From NCBI RefSeq assembly GCF_000730605.1, contig NZ_BBIS01000022.1:51418-115417 (forward strand): a DNA stretch of 64,000 nucleotides, in the 5' to 3' direction. Source of the DNA: Pseudomonas monteilii NBRC 103158 = DSM 14164. GTDB lineage: Bacteria > Pseudomonadota > Gammaproteobacteria > Pseudomonadales > Pseudomonadaceae. Below the pieces are notes generated by a model, which was given only the letters and a program-made list of their open reading frames with translations, did not search any database and was not told the origin of the DNA. The position numbers and the translations under genes are program-made. Below, piece by piece: positions 9,867-21,230 of this stretch (positions are counted from its first letter, which is position 1; each line of letters begins with the position of its first letter).

Positions 9867-10805
9867 ATGAACTGCGCCGAAACCTTACTACCGAGCCTGC
9901 CAGCCGCGTTGCCGGCTAACGCCTGCTTTGCCATTGTCGCCCCGGCAGGCGCGGCGCGGCTGGATACGCACAAGGTCAGCCAGTGGTTTGCCGACCGTGG
10001 CTACAGCTGCCGCCTGTACCCCGCTGTTAACCAGGCCCAGGGCTACCTGGCAGGCTCCGACCAGCAGCGCTTGCAAGACTTGCACGATGCCTTTGCCGAT
10101 CCGGCCATCGACGCCATCCTGTGCATGCGCGGTGGTTACGGCAGTATGCGCCTGCTCGACCGGCTGGATTTTGACCTGATTCGGCGCAACCCCAAGCCGT
10201 TGATCGGCTACAGCGACATTACCGCACTGCACACGGCGATCTATCGGCATAGCGGGCTGGTTACCTTCCATGGTGGGATGCTCAATGCCGACCTTTTGGG
10301 GGCGAAGTTGCCTCCAACTGAGTCGTCGTTGCTGGCGCAGCTGGCAGGGCATGTGCGGGCAGGCGAGCAGATCGTGCACCCGACGGACTATCCCTTGAGC
10401 AGTGTATTGGCGGGTGTGGCCAGTGGTCCGCTGCTGGGCGGCAACCTGTCGATGCTGGGTGCGACCATGGGGACGCTGGCCGAACTGGATACGCAGGGGT
10501 GCATTCTGTTTATCGAGGACGTCAACGAGCCGTTGTACCGGGTGGACCGGCTGCTGACCCAGTTGCGTCTGGCGGGCAAGCTGGAAGGGGTTAAGGGCGT
10601 GCTGGTTGGGGATTTTGCCGGGATTACCACGGCGGCGCTTGCACCGTTGCTGGAGGAAACCTTTGCGCCTCTGGGGATACCGGTGCTGGCGGGGTGGCGC
10701 AGTGGGCATTGTGACCCGAATGTGTGCTTGCCGTTGGGGGCGCGGGTGAGGCTGGACAGTGATCGGCAGCGTCTGGTGTTGGAGCAGGATCTGTTCAAGG
10801 CTTGA
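9867..10805 (+). CDS. ldcA: Muramoyltetrapeptide LD-carboxypeptidase (LdcA family)
   Basis: LD-carboxypeptidases remove the terminal D-Ala from murein tetrapeptides during cell-wall recycling in the cytoplasm. The ATG at 9867 follows AAGGAG by a few bases and gives 312 residues; the 11 extra codons upstream are unlikely. Family features: MRGGYGSMRLLD, the nucleophile serine in IGYSDITALH, the Glu in FIEDVNEPLYRVDRLL and the His in SGHCDPNVCLP, the Ser-Glu-His triad of the S66 family. Its 3' part has a noticeably different, G/T-rich codon pattern. Confidence 0.9.
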   Translation: MNCAETLLPSLPAALPANACFAIVAPAGAARLDTHKVSQWFADRGYSCRLYPAVNQAQGYLAGSDQQRLQDLHDAFADPAIDAILCMRGGYGSMRLLDRLDFDLIRRNPKPLIGYSDITALHTAIYRHSGLVTFHGGMLNADLLGAKLPPTESSLLAQLAGHVRAGEQIVHPTDYPLSSVLAGVASGPLLGGNLSMLGATMGTLAELDTQGCILFIEDVNEPLYRVDRLLTQLRLAGKLEGVKGVLVGDFAGITTAALAPLLEETFAPLGIPVLAGWRSGHCDPNVCLPLGARVRLDSDRQRLVLEQDLFKA

Positions 10806-10812
10806 GATTGCC

Positions 10813-10831
10813 GGGGCTGCAAAGCAGCCCC
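10813..10831. terminator. Bidirectional hairpin between convergent genes
   Basis: Perfect stem GGGGCTGC/GCAGCCCC with loop AAA between the convergent ldcA and the lytic transglycosylase gene. Only a weak T-run follows (AGAAATTTC), but its position suits a shared terminator. Confidence 0.6.
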
Positions 10832-10838
10832 AGAAATT

Positions 10839-12155
10839 TCATTGGCCACGCAGGCTCTCAAGCAGCTTGTGGGTCGGATACCCATCCGCCGGCCACCCCA
10901 GCCCCTGCTGGGCATTGCGAATGGCCTTGCGGGTATTGGCGCCGATAATGCCATCAGCATTCCCGGCCTCATGCCCGTTGCTGTTCAGCAGGTTCTGCAA
11001 TTCCATACGCTCGCTGCGGCTCAGCGGCAGGTCTTCCTTCGGCCAGCTGCCGGCAATGAAGCCCCAGCCGCTGAAGCGATCCCCCAGCAAGCTCACCGCC
11101 AGCGCGTAGGACGACGAGTTGTTGTACTTGAGGATGGCGCGGAAGTTGTCCAGCACCAGGAACGCCGGCCCACGCGCACCCGCCGGCAGCAGCAGGGCGG
11201 CAGACAACTGGTTGCTGTTGGCCGGCAGTTGCGTGCCTGCAGGCAGTTTCACGCCCATCGCCAGCCATTCGCTCACCGGTTTGCGCAGCACGCCATCGGC
11301 TTGCCAGAAATCGAAACCAGCCGGCACCTGTACCTCGAAGCCCCACGGTTGGCCACGTTTCCAGCCCGAGCTCTGCAGGTAGTGCGCGGTCGAAGCCAGG
11401 GCATCCGGTGTGCTGTTCCAGATGTCGCGGCGGCCATCGCCGTCGAAGTCCACGGCATGGGTGTTGTAGGTGGTCGGGATGAACTGGGTCTGGCCCATGG
11501 CGCCGGCCCACGAGCCGCGCATGGCTTCAGGCTGGATATCACCATGCTGGATGATTTGCAGCGCAGCGATCAGCTGGTCCTGGGCGAACTGTGGGCGGCG
11601 GCCTTCGTAGGCCAGGGTGGCCAGTGAGCGGATCACCGACTTGTTGCCCTGGAATTGACCGAAGTTGCTTTCCATGCCCCACACCGCGACCAGCACCTGG
11701 CGGTCCACGCCATAGCGTTGTTCGATACGTGTCAGCAGCTCGGCATTCTGCTCCAGCAGCTTCTTGCCATTGCGCACGCGCAGGGGCGACAGGGCGCCTT
11801 CGAGGTATTCCCACACCGGGCGGGTGAACTCCGGCTGGCTGCGGTCGGCCTTGATCACGTCCATGTCAGGGGTGACGCCGAGGAACGCGCGGTCGAAGGT
11901 GCTGGGTGAAATCCCGGCTTGCAAGGCCTGTTGGCGGAAGCCGGCCTGCCACTGGGCGAAGGTTTGCAGAGGCTGGATTTCAGTGCTGACGTCAGGCGTC
12001 GCGCCGGGCACGGTTACCACGGGAGCGGGTTGCGCAGGGGCCAGCGGCAGTGCGTCGGCGGCGGTGGGTTTTTCCGCGCAGGCCACAAGCAGGATGAAGC
12101 TGGAGGCCGCGATCAGCTGGCGGGTTTCCCAACGGGGGAGAAGACGGAAGAGCAT
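10839..12155 (-). CDS. Lytic murein transglycosylase, MltB family with C-terminal peptidoglycan-binding domain
   Basis: A 438-residue predicted lipoprotein (lipobox LLVACAE). The catalytic domain matches the MltB family: VAVWGMESNFGQFQGNKSV with the catalytic Glu, and DFDGDGRRDIWN as in MltB. The last about 60 residues (RMELQNLLNSNGH ... TRKAIRNAQQGLGW) form a PG_binding_1 domain. This differs from the mltB at 4.4 kb, which has no binding domain. It is monocistronic and convergent with ldcA. Confidence 0.9.
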   Translation of the reverse strand: MLFRLLPRWETRQLIAASSFILLVACAEKPTAADALPLAPAQPAPVVTVPGATPDVSTEIQPLQTFAQWQAGFRQQALQAGISPSTFDRAFLGVTPDMDVIKADRSQPEFTRPVWEYLEGALSPLRVRNGKKLLEQNAELLTRIEQRYGVDRQVLVAVWGMESNFGQFQGNKSVIRSLATLAYEGRRPQFAQDQLIAALQIIQHGDIQPEAMRGSWAGAMGQTQFIPTTYNTHAVDFDGDGRRDIWNSTPDALASTAHYLQSSGWKRGQPWGFEVQVPAGFDFWQADGVLRKPVSEWLAMGVKLPAGTQLPANSNQLSAALLLPAGARGPAFLVLDNFRAILKYNNSSSYALAVSLLGDRFSGWGFIAGSWPKEDLPLSRSERMELQNLLNSNGHEAGNADGIIGANTRKAIRNAQQGLGWPADGYPTHKLLESLRGQ

Positions 12156-12215
12156 GCACAGATCCAGAATTGCAGGTCAGGTGACGACCATACCATGCCT
12201 GCGCTTGCGATGCTT

Positions 12216-12380
12216 TCATGCAGCCAAAAAGTAGGAAGCCTCCCAATCTCTCGATTGGAAGGCTTCGCGGCGGTAGCTGCCTTTGCCCTTGGCCGGTTGT
12301 TCCTGGCGGCAGCGGAACAGCGGTTGGGCGATGATGGACTTGGCCTTGTTGGGGCCGTGCTTTTTCGGCTTTTTGCTCAT
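12216..12380 (-). CDS. arfA: Alternative ribosome-rescue factor ArfA
   Basis: ArfA recruits RF2 to ribosomes stalled on mRNAs without a stop codon, backing up trans-translation. The 54-residue protein (start at 12380, MSKKPKKHGPNKAKSI) carries the ArfA signature: PLFRCRQEQ, KGKGSYRRE and DWEAS. A longer frame from 12443 is less likely. The 3' end of the gene contains a 14-bp inverted repeat (see separate entry), the arrangement that in E. coli makes arfA mRNA itself non-stop, so that ArfA accumulates only when tmRNA is limiting. Confidence 0.85.
   Translation of the reverse strand: MSKKPKKHGPNKAKSIIAQPLFRCRQEQPAKGKGSYRREAFQSRDWEASYFLAA
12235..12266 (-). promoter_or_regulatory. In-frame hairpin at the 3' end of arfA
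   Basis: Two 14-base arms (12235-12248 and 12253-12266) with a 4-base loop and one G-U wobble lie inside the arfA reading frame, covering the codons for EAFQSRDWEAS. On the sense (minus) strand the stem is followed by CCTACTTTTTGG. It can act as an RNase III target or as an intrinsic terminator, so the message would end before the stop codon, as described for E. coli and related ArfA genes. Confidence 0.75.
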
Positions 12381-12472
12381 AGTGCAGGTTCCCGGTGGGT
12401 GGTTTTGGGACGCACTGTAGGGCTTGGGGCGGGGGCGGGCCAATTGATTGTGTTTATGGTCGATCGCAGTCC

Positions 12473-12501
12473 TGTGGGAGCGGGCATGCCCGCTCCCACA
12501 G
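12473..12501. repeat. REP-like palindrome
   Basis: CTGTGGGAGCGGGCA followed by its near-perfect reverse complement TGCCCGCTCCCACAG, the typical Pseudomonas REP core. It sits between the arfA promoter side and the holA 3' end. Confidence 0.75.
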
Positions 12502-12510
12502 CGACCCCAG

Positions 12511-13548
12511 TTATTCCGGAGGTAGCGCCAGACGCTGGCCAGCCATCAGCAGCGACAGCCGCGCCAAACCCGTCCAAGGAGAGCCCTCGGCCTGCCCCTT
12601 GATCTGCGCGTCGATACGCTGGGCATCCTGCAGCAACTGCGCCCAGCGTTGCGCCGACAAGCGCTGCAGGGCTTTGCTGACCAACGGTCGGCGTTTGTCC
12701 CAGATCGGCGGGCGGGCCTGGCTGAAGGCCTTGTCCAGCGGTACACCCTGGCTGAACTGTTGGGCTAGCCCAGCCAGCTGGCGCAGCTCACGGGCCAGGG
12801 CCCAGAGGATGACCGGTGGTTCTACACCCTCACCACGCAATCCTTCGAGCATGCGCAGGGCATGCGCGGCTTCGCCATTGAGAATGGCGTCCACCAGGCC
12901 GAAGACATCGAAGCGGGCGCTATCAGCAACAGCGGCCTGCACGGTTTCCACGGTGATCTGGTTGCCGTCGGCCAGCAGCTTGAGCTTTTCGATTTCCTGC
13001 GCCGCTGCCAGCAAGTTGCCTTCCACGCGCGCGGCAATCAGGTCGATAGCGTCACGCTGTGCCGACAGGCCGGCCTGTTGCAGGCGCTGGTTGATCCACT
13101 GCGGCAGCTGGTGCACGTCCACCGGCCAGATCTGGATGAACTGGCAATGCGCGCCTTCGATCAACGCCTTGCCCCACTTGGTCTTTTGCGCACTACCGTC
13201 GAGCTTGGGCAGGCTGACCAGCAGCAGGGTGTCTTCGGCGGGGTTGGCGCAGTATTCCATCAGCGCCGCGGCGCCTTTGTCACCAGGTTTGCCCGAAGGC
13301 AGGCGCAGCTCCAGCAGGCGGCGTTGTGCGAACAGGGAAAGGCTGGCGCCAGCCTGGAGCAGGGTGCCCCAGTCGAAGTTGGCGTCGGCACTGAACACCT
13401 GGCGCTCGTCGAAACCTTGTTGACGCGCGGCATTACGAATGGCGTCTGCGGCTTCCTGGCATAGCAACGGGTCGTCACCGCTGACCACGTAGACCGGTGC
13501 CAAGGTACCTTGCAGGTGCTTGTTGAGTTGGGCGGGGGCGAGTTTCAT
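12511..13548 (-). CDS. holA: DNA polymerase III, delta subunit
   Basis: HolA is the clamp-loader subunit that opens the beta clamp. The 345-residue product starts MKLAPAQLNKHLQGTLAPVY and shows family features VVSGDDPLLCQEAADAIR (degenerate nucleotide-binding region) and a clamp-opening loop region around FFSADANFDW-like sequence (QVFSADANFDWGTLL). It follows lptE on the same strand after a 38-base gap, as in other pseudomonads (leuS-lptE-holA). Confidence 0.95.
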   Translation of the reverse strand: MKLAPAQLNKHLQGTLAPVYVVSGDDPLLCQEAADAIRNAARQQGFDERQVFSADANFDWGTLLQAGASLSLFAQRRLLELRLPSGKPGDKGAAALMEYCANPAEDTLLLVSLPKLDGSAQKTKWGKALIEGAHCQFIQIWPVDVHQLPQWINQRLQQAGLSAQRDAIDLIAARVEGNLLAAAQEIEKLKLLADGNQITVETVQAAVADSARFDVFGLVDAILNGEAAHALRMLEGLRGEGVEPPVILWALARELRQLAGLAQQFSQGVPLDKAFSQARPPIWDKRRPLVSKALQRLSAQRWAQLLQDAQRIDAQIKGQAEGSPWTGLARLSLLMAGQRLALPPE

Positions 13549-13558
13549 GGGAAACAGG

Positions 13559-13578
13559 GGGGCACCCGAAGGTGCCCC
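13559..13578. terminator. Hairpin between lptE and holA
   Basis: Stem GGGGCACC/GGTGCCCC with a short CGAA loop lies in the short gap between lptE and holA. There is no T-run, so it is more likely an mRNA-processing or stability hairpin than a full terminator. Confidence 0.4.
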
Positions 13579-13586
13579 ACACGGGC

Positions 13587-14192
13587 TTAGTTGCCCGGTA
13601 CTTCCAGCGGCGACTGCTGAGGCGTTTCGGCCTGCTGACGGCGGGCAGCTTCCAGCGCGGCGGCTTCGGCCTGGGCGCGTTCGTCGGCTTTGCGCTGCAG
13701 CTCGTCCAGTTGGGACGGGCTCAGCATCTGCAGGCGCACGACCATGGCGTTGACCAGATCGCGGCGCATTTCTTCACGGGCGCGGTTGGCTTCCTGCTCG
13801 GAACCGGTGATGTTCGAGCCGTCACGCAGGTAGATTTTGCGCACTTCCAGCTTGTCGCTCATCAGCTCCAGGTTGTTCAGGCCCTGAATGCTGTAGTTCA
13901 ACACCGTGGTCAGCTCGTACTCGGCGGTACGGTTACCACTGTTGTAGGTGGCCGCGCGCTCGCGCTCCTGTTCGTTGGTCAGTACCAGGCGATACGGTGC
14001 GCCAGCATGTACGTTGACGCCGCTACGCTCCAGTACTTCACGCAGCTGGACCACGGTCGGGCCATAGGCGTTGCGCGCGCTGACGTCCATTTCCTTCACG
14101 CTCAGCTCGGTAGAGCCGGTGCCGCGCAGCTGGAAACCGCAGGCGCTGAGCATGACCGCCAGGCCGATTACCAGCAAATTGCGTTTGATCAT
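13587..14192 (-). CDS. lptE: LPS-assembly lipoprotein LptE
   Basis: LptE plugs the LptD barrel and helps insert lipopolysaccharide into the outer membrane. The 201-residue product has a lipoprotein signal (LAVMLSACGFQLRG), the CGFxLRG start typical of the family, then GSTELSVKEMDV and YELTTVLNYSI. The C-terminal third is a charged, Glu/Arg/Gln-rich helix. It lies between leuS and holA on the same strand, the conserved order. Confidence 0.92.
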   Translation of the reverse strand: MIKRNLLVIGLAVMLSACGFQLRGTGSTELSVKEMDVSARNAYGPTVVQLREVLERSGVNVHAGAPYRLVLTNEQERERAATYNSGNRTAEYELTTVLNYSIQGLNNLELMSDKLEVRKIYLRDGSNITGSEQEANRAREEMRRDLVNAMVVRLQMLSPSQLDELQRKADERAQAEAAALEAARRQQAETPQQSPLEVPGN

Positions 14193-14253
14193 GTTGTTGC
14201 TCCCTTGTGGGCCAGTTACGCCCGCCCGCAGTGACTGCGAGCGAGCGCTGCCA

Positions 14254-17037
<2,784 letters not shown>

Positions 17038-17089
17038 CTAAGCTCAGATGTGGGGGGAGATATTCTTTATCTTCAATTGAGGTGAACGG

Positions 17090-17404
17090 ATGGGAGAGAC
17101 GCAGCTACCCGCAATGAAACCGGAGCTTTACGAGCGCCTGATCGACCGGCTTGGCCTGGCACTGGAAGTGGCAAGGACCTCGGTACGATTGCGCGACGAG
17201 ATGCCAGCCGAGCTGGAGTTGCGTGGCCTGAGCCACGCAGAGTTCGAAGTGATCAAGGCTTACCTGGAATCCCTCCCGGAGCGCCACAATGCCTCTGTCG
17301 GCAGTTACCCGCAAGCGGAGCCGACATCGGCCAAGATCCTCTGGCTCAAGGACAAGAAACGCCCCGCCAATCCGGCGAGATCCAGGACGCTGCCACATCG
17401 CTAG
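17090..17404 (+). CDS. Conserved hypothetical protein, 104 residues
   Basis: I do not recognise the family. The start follows GAGGTGAACGG by a good ribosome-binding distance. The protein is probably soluble: a helical first half (YERLIDRLGLALEVARTS, SHAEFEVIKAYLESL), then a low-complexity basic tail (DKKRPANPARSRTLPHR). It is transcribed divergently from leuS and precedes a YdcF-type gene. The 229-base gap to leuS holds nothing else I can name apart from the two promoters. Confidence 0.65.
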   Translation: MGETQLPAMKPELYERLIDRLGLALEVARTSVRLRDEMPAELELRGLSHAEFEVIKAYLESLPERHNASVGSYPQAEPTSAKILWLKDKKRPANPARSRTLPHR

Positions 17405-17539
17405 CCGTTCAGGACGCCAGGCGCGGGCTATCGCGCGCCGGTTCTTCACTATCACACAACTCACGATCGGCGCCGGCCGCACCCTTGTTGACCGGCGCCG
17501 ATCCTTCTAGGCTGCACGCCTGCCAAGGAGGTGTGGCCG

Positions 17540-18301
17540 ATGCCGATCCGATTCTTCATCAAACAATGGCTGATGCCGCCGGGCATCCTGTTTCTGCTGC
17601 TGCTTGCGGCGTGGTGGCTGCGTGCTCGACGGCCACGGTTGGCGGCGTTGTGCTTTGCCATGGGGCTTGGTGGCCTGTGGCTGATGAGTTTGCCGCTGGT
17701 GGTGCAGGAAACCGCGCATAGGCTGGAAAGCGAGCCTCCCTTGGCCGTAAACGACTGGACCGCGCTTGCGCGGCGGGCGGATGCCATTGTGGTGCTGGGC
17801 GCAGGGCGTGAGCGCGGCGATCCGGCCTGGGGCGGTAGCGACCAGCCCACGGCCACGGCTTTGGAGCGCATGCGTTTTGCTGCGCAGTTGGCCAAGGCGT
17901 CAGGCCTTCCGGTGCTGACCAGTGGTGGGTTGCACTATGGCACGCCGCCGAGCGAAGCGCGGTTGATGGCGGATCGCCTTCACGAAGACTTTGCTGTTGA
18001 CGTGAAGTGGCGTGAAGAGGCCAGCCGCACGACCTGGGAAAATGCCCAGTTCACGGCCAAGGTGCTGCAGCCGTTGGGGATTCGTCGTGTGGTGGTGGTG
18101 ACCCAGGCCTGGCACATGCAGCGCTCGCGCTGGAGCTTTGAGCAGGCGGGGTTCGAGGTGGTGCCGGCGCCGGTGGGGTTCCTGGGGCAGGATCATGCGC
18201 GGCCGTTTGGCGGGTTGCTGCCGGAGAGCCGGGCGATGTGGCAGAGCGGGCAGTTGTTTAATGAGGTGGTGGGGTTGGTGGGGTATCGGATTTTCTATTG
18301 A
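17540..18301 (+). CDS. YdcF/ElyC-type DUF218 membrane protein
   Basis: A 253-residue protein with two N-terminal membrane segments (GILFLLLLAAWWL; LAALCFAMGLGGLWLMSLPLV) and a periplasmic DUF218 domain: DAIVVLGAGRERGDPA, LARASGLPVLTSGG-like KASGLPVLTSGGLHYG, EEASRTTWENAQFTA and VVVTQAWHMQRS. In E. coli the similar ElyC supports envelope biogenesis and lipid-carrier balance. The ATG at 17540 is preceded by AAGGAGG; a GTG at 17531 is possible but too close to that site. Confidence 0.88.
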   Translation: MPIRFFIKQWLMPPGILFLLLLAAWWLRARRPRLAALCFAMGLGGLWLMSLPLVVQETAHRLESEPPLAVNDWTALARRADAIVVLGAGRERGDPAWGGSDQPTATALERMRFAAQLAKASGLPVLTSGGLHYGTPPSEARLMADRLHEDFAVDVKWREEASRTTWENAQFTAKVLQPLGIRRVVVVTQAWHMQRSRWSFEQAGFEVVPAPVGFLGQDHARPFGGLLPESRAMWQSGQLFNEVVGLVGYRIFY

Positions 18302-18310
18302 GCCTTGCAC

Positions 18311-18360
18311 TGCCTGTACCGGCCTCTTTGCGGGCTTGCCCGCGAAGAGGCCGGTACAGG
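18311..18360. repeat. Paired REP element / hairpin between convergent genes
   Basis: A long near-perfect inverted repeat, CCTGTACCGGCCTCTT with AAGAGGCCGGTACAGG, around the core GCGGGC..GCCCGC. This is the P. putida REP sequence arranged as a facing pair. It sits between the ends of the YdcF gene and lnt and likely protects or terminates both transcripts. Confidence 0.85.
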
Positions 18361-18365
18361 ATAAC

Positions 18366-19883
18366 TCAAACGGTTTTGGCGATGCGGCCTGCCAGCAATG
18401 CCCAGCCCAGCAGCAATGCACAGACAATCGCCAACGGCCACGAACGCCATTGCAGGTAAGGCGTCAGTTGCTGCATCGGCACCACCTCGCCATACAGCAC
18501 CGCCTGCTGGAACTGCGGAATCTGCGTGGTAATACGGCCAAACGGGTCGATCAGCGCGGTCACGCCGTTGTTGGTGGCGCGGATCATCCAGCGTCCGGCT
18601 TCAAGCGCGCGCATCTGCGCCATCTGCAGGTGCTGCAACGGGCCGATCGAGGTGCCGAACCAGGTGTCATTGCTGATGGTCAGCAGCAGGTCGCTGCGTG
18701 CCGCCAGGCCAGCAGCAAACTCGGGGTAGACCACTTCGTAGCAGATGTAAGGCGCAATCTGATAACCCTTGGCCTGCAGCAGTGGCTGGTCTTCCGGCCC
18801 GCGGGCGAAGTCCGACATGGGCAGGTTGAAGAACTCGATGGCGCCACGCAGCATGTCCTGCAACGGGACGTACTCGCCAAACGGCACCAGCTTCTGCTTG
18901 AGGTAGGTGCCGTCACCTTCACCGGTCACGGTGATGCCGTTGTAGTAGCGGCGCTGATGGTGCACCACTTCCCGCACGGGCACGCCGGTGATCAGCGCCG
19001 AATGCCGCTCGGCAGCAAAACGGCCCATCACGTCGATGTAGCCTTGGGCCTGGTCCTTGAGCACCGGCACCGCCGTTTCTGGCCACACCAGCAAATCCAC
19101 GGGCTTTGAGCTGAAACTCAAGTCACGGTACAGGGCCAGTTGCGCGTCGATGTGCGCAGGGTCCCATTTCAGGTCTTGCTCGACGTTGCCCTGAATGGCC
19201 GCCACTTTCAACGGGTCACCTACCGGTTTGGTCCAGGCGTGGCCCTTGAGCGCCAGGCCCAGTGCCCATGGGGCCAACAACAGCAGGCAGCCCACGGCCA
19301 GGAACGAGGGGCGGGCACGCAGGCGGTGCAGGTTGCACAGCAGGGCAGCAGTGAGCGCCAGCGTGAAGGAAATCAGCCACACGCCGCCCAGCGGCGCCAG
19401 GCCGGCCAACGGGCCGTCCAGCTGGCTGTAGCCGGCGTAAAGCCAGGGGAAACCGGTCAGGAACCAGCCGCGAAAGGCCTCTTGCAGCAGCCACAGCGCC
19501 GCGAAGCACAGGGCATCGGCCAGCGGCGCTTCGTTGCGCCGTAGCCAGCGTGCCCACAGCCAGGTGGGCAAGGCAAAGAACCAGGCCAGCGCGGCGAAGA
19601 ACGCCAGCAGCAGCAGAATCGCCAGCAGCGGCGAGGCGCCGCCGTAGGTGTTCATGCTGACGTAAATCCACCAGGTGCCGGCGCCATACAGGCCAAAACC
19701 GAACCACCAGCCACGCCACATGGCCTGGCGCGGGCTGAGCTCGCGCAGGCCAAGGTAGAGCATGGCGATGGACAACACGGCCAGCGGCCAGATGTCGAAT
19801 GGCGCCAGGGCCAGGAGTGTGGAGGCACCGGCCGCCAGGGCCAGCAGGTTACCGGGCCAGCCGGGGCGGGTGATCCAACGCAT
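18366..19883 (-). CDS. lnt: Apolipoprotein N-acyltransferase
   Basis: Lnt adds the third acyl chain to the N-terminal cysteine of lipoproteins in the inner membrane. The 505-residue protein has about six N-terminal membrane helices and a periplasmic nitrilase-like domain. The catalytic Glu-Lys-Cys triad is visible: LLVWPETAVPV, LKQKLVPFGEYVP and APYICYEVVYPE. A last helix (WPLAIVCALLLGWALL) ends the protein. It lies eight bases after corC in the same operon, the conserved ybeZ-ybeY-corC-lnt order. Confidence 0.95.
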   Translation of the reverse strand: MRWITRPGWPGNLLALAAGASTLLALAPFDIWPLAVLSIAMLYLGLRELSPRQAMWRGWWFGFGLYGAGTWWIYVSMNTYGGASPLLAILLLLAFFAALAWFFALPTWLWARWLRRNEAPLADALCFAALWLLQEAFRGWFLTGFPWLYAGYSQLDGPLAGLAPLGGVWLISFTLALTAALLCNLHRLRARPSFLAVGCLLLLAPWALGLALKGHAWTKPVGDPLKVAAIQGNVEQDLKWDPAHIDAQLALYRDLSFSSKPVDLLVWPETAVPVLKDQAQGYIDVMGRFAAERHSALITGVPVREVVHHQRRYYNGITVTGEGDGTYLKQKLVPFGEYVPLQDMLRGAIEFFNLPMSDFARGPEDQPLLQAKGYQIAPYICYEVVYPEFAAGLAARSDLLLTISNDTWFGTSIGPLQHLQMAQMRALEAGRWMIRATNNGVTALIDPFGRITTQIPQFQQAVLYGEVVPMQQLTPYLQWRSWPLAIVCALLLGWALLAGRIAKTV

Positions 19884-19891
19884 GTTTGTCC

Positions 19892-20731
19892 TTAACGGGT
19901 GATCGGGGTCAGGCGCAGCAAGTGTATCCGCCGGCTGTCGGCGTTGAGAATACGGAACTTGTAAGACCCGATCTCGGTAGTTTCGTTGCGCTTGGGCAGG
20001 TGGCCGAAGGCGCTCATCACCAGGCCGCCGACCGTGTCGAACTCGTCATCGGAGAACTCGCTGTCGAAGAACTCGTTGAAGTTGTCGATCGGGGTAAGCG
20101 CCTTCACCAGGAAGTCACCGCTGGGCAGCGGTTTGATGTAGCTGTCTTCCTCGACGTCGTGCTCGTCCTCGATGTCGCCAACGATCTGCTCCAGCACGTC
20201 CTCGATGGTCACCAGGCCCGCCACACCGCCATATTCGTCGATGACGATGGCCATGTGGTTATGGTTGGCACGGAACTCGCGCAGCAACACGTTCAGGCGC
20301 TTGGACTCGGGCACGAAGGTGGCCGGACGCAGCAGATCCTTGATGTTGAAGCTGTCGCCGTTTTCCTTGAGGATCAGCGGCAGCAGGTCTTTGGCGAGCA
20401 GGATCCCGAGTACGTCGTCATGGCTTTCGCCGATTACCGGGTAGCGCGAGTGCGCGGCGTCGATCACCGCCGGCAGGAATTCGCGCGGCGACTGGCTGGC
20501 CTTGATGCTGATCATCTGCGAACGCGGGACCATGATGTCGCGAACCTGCAGGTCGGCGACCTGGATGGCGCCTTCGACGATGGTCAGTGCTTCGCTGTCC
20601 AGCAGCTTGTTCTGGTGGGCTTCGCGCAGCAGCTCAAGCAGCTCCTGGCGGTTTTTCGGCTCATGGGCAAAAGCCTGGGTCAGTTTACCCAGCCAGGACT
20701 TCTGCCCGTTGCTCGATCGATCTTCGCTCAT
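19892..20731 (-). CDS. corC: CorC/HlyC-type protein with paired CBS domains
   Basis: The product is 279 residues from the ATG at 20731 (MSEDRSSNGQKSWLG). It has an N-terminal EPKNRQELLELLREA region, two CBS domains (IMVPRSQMISI ... ; TFVPESKRLNVLLREFRANHNHMAIVIDEYGG) and a C-terminal transporter-associated domain (VGGLVMSAFGHLPKRNE). In E. coli YbeX/CorC is linked to magnesium/cobalt handling and ribosome health; the soluble form lacks a membrane domain, as here. It is placed between ybeY and lnt. Confidence 0.93.
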   Translation of the reverse strand: MSEDRSSNGQKSWLGKLTQAFAHEPKNRQELLELLREAHQNKLLDSEALTIVEGAIQVADLQVRDIMVPRSQMISIKASQSPREFLPAVIDAAHSRYPVIGESHDDVLGILLAKDLLPLILKENGDSFNIKDLLRPATFVPESKRLNVLLREFRANHNHMAIVIDEYGGVAGLVTIEDVLEQIVGDIEDEHDVEEDSYIKPLPSGDFLVKALTPIDNFNEFFDSEFSDDEFDTVGGLVMSAFGHLPKRNETTEIGSYKFRILNADSRRIHLLRLTPITR

Positions 20732-20756
20732 GGCGGTTCTCGTGATCCTTCGTGTA

Positions 20757-21230
20757 TCAGTGTGTGATTGAGTCGGTTTCATCTTCGGCATACGGGTCGG
20801 GGTGACCCAGTTCTGCCAGCAATTCCCGTTCCAGGCCTTCCATTTCCTCGGCTTCCTCATCCTCGATGTGGTCGTAACCGAGCAGGTGCAGGCAACCATG
20901 GATGACCAGGTGTGCCCAGTGCGCTTCGAGCGACTTGCCCTGTTCGGCCGCTTCACGCTCGACCACCGCCACGCAGATGACCAGGTCGCCCAGCAGCGGG
21001 ATATCGAGCAGGTCGTCAGGCACGTCGGCCGGGAACGACAGCACGTTGGTCGCGTAGTCCTTGTGCCGGTAGGTGTGGTTCAGCTCGCGGCCTTCGGCTT
21101 CGTCGACCAGGCGAATGGTCATTTCCGAGTCGGCACTGCGCTGGCGCAGGGCCAGTTCGCACCAGCGGCGGAAGGCGGCGTCATCCGGGGCGGCAGCGTC
21201 CGTGGCCCGTTGAATATCAAGTTCAAGCAT
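20757..21230 (-). CDS. ybeY: Endoribonuclease YbeY (16S rRNA maturation)
   Basis: YbeY is a zinc-dependent endoribonuclease for 16S rRNA 3' maturation and ribosome quality control. The start at 21230 ([13 protein letters not shown]) gives 157 residues and overlaps phoH by 8 bases. The zinc motif HxxxHxxxxxH is seen in [17 protein letters not shown], and the family motif NVLSFPAD is present. Confidence 0.95.
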   Translation of the reverse strand: MLELDIQRATDAAAPDDAAFRRWCELALRQRSADSEMTIRLVDEAEGRELNHTYRHKDYATNVLSFPADVPDDLLDIPLLGDLVICVAVVEREAAEQGKSLEAHWAHLVIHGCLHLLGYDHIEDEEAEEMEGLERELLAELGHPDPYAEDETDSITH

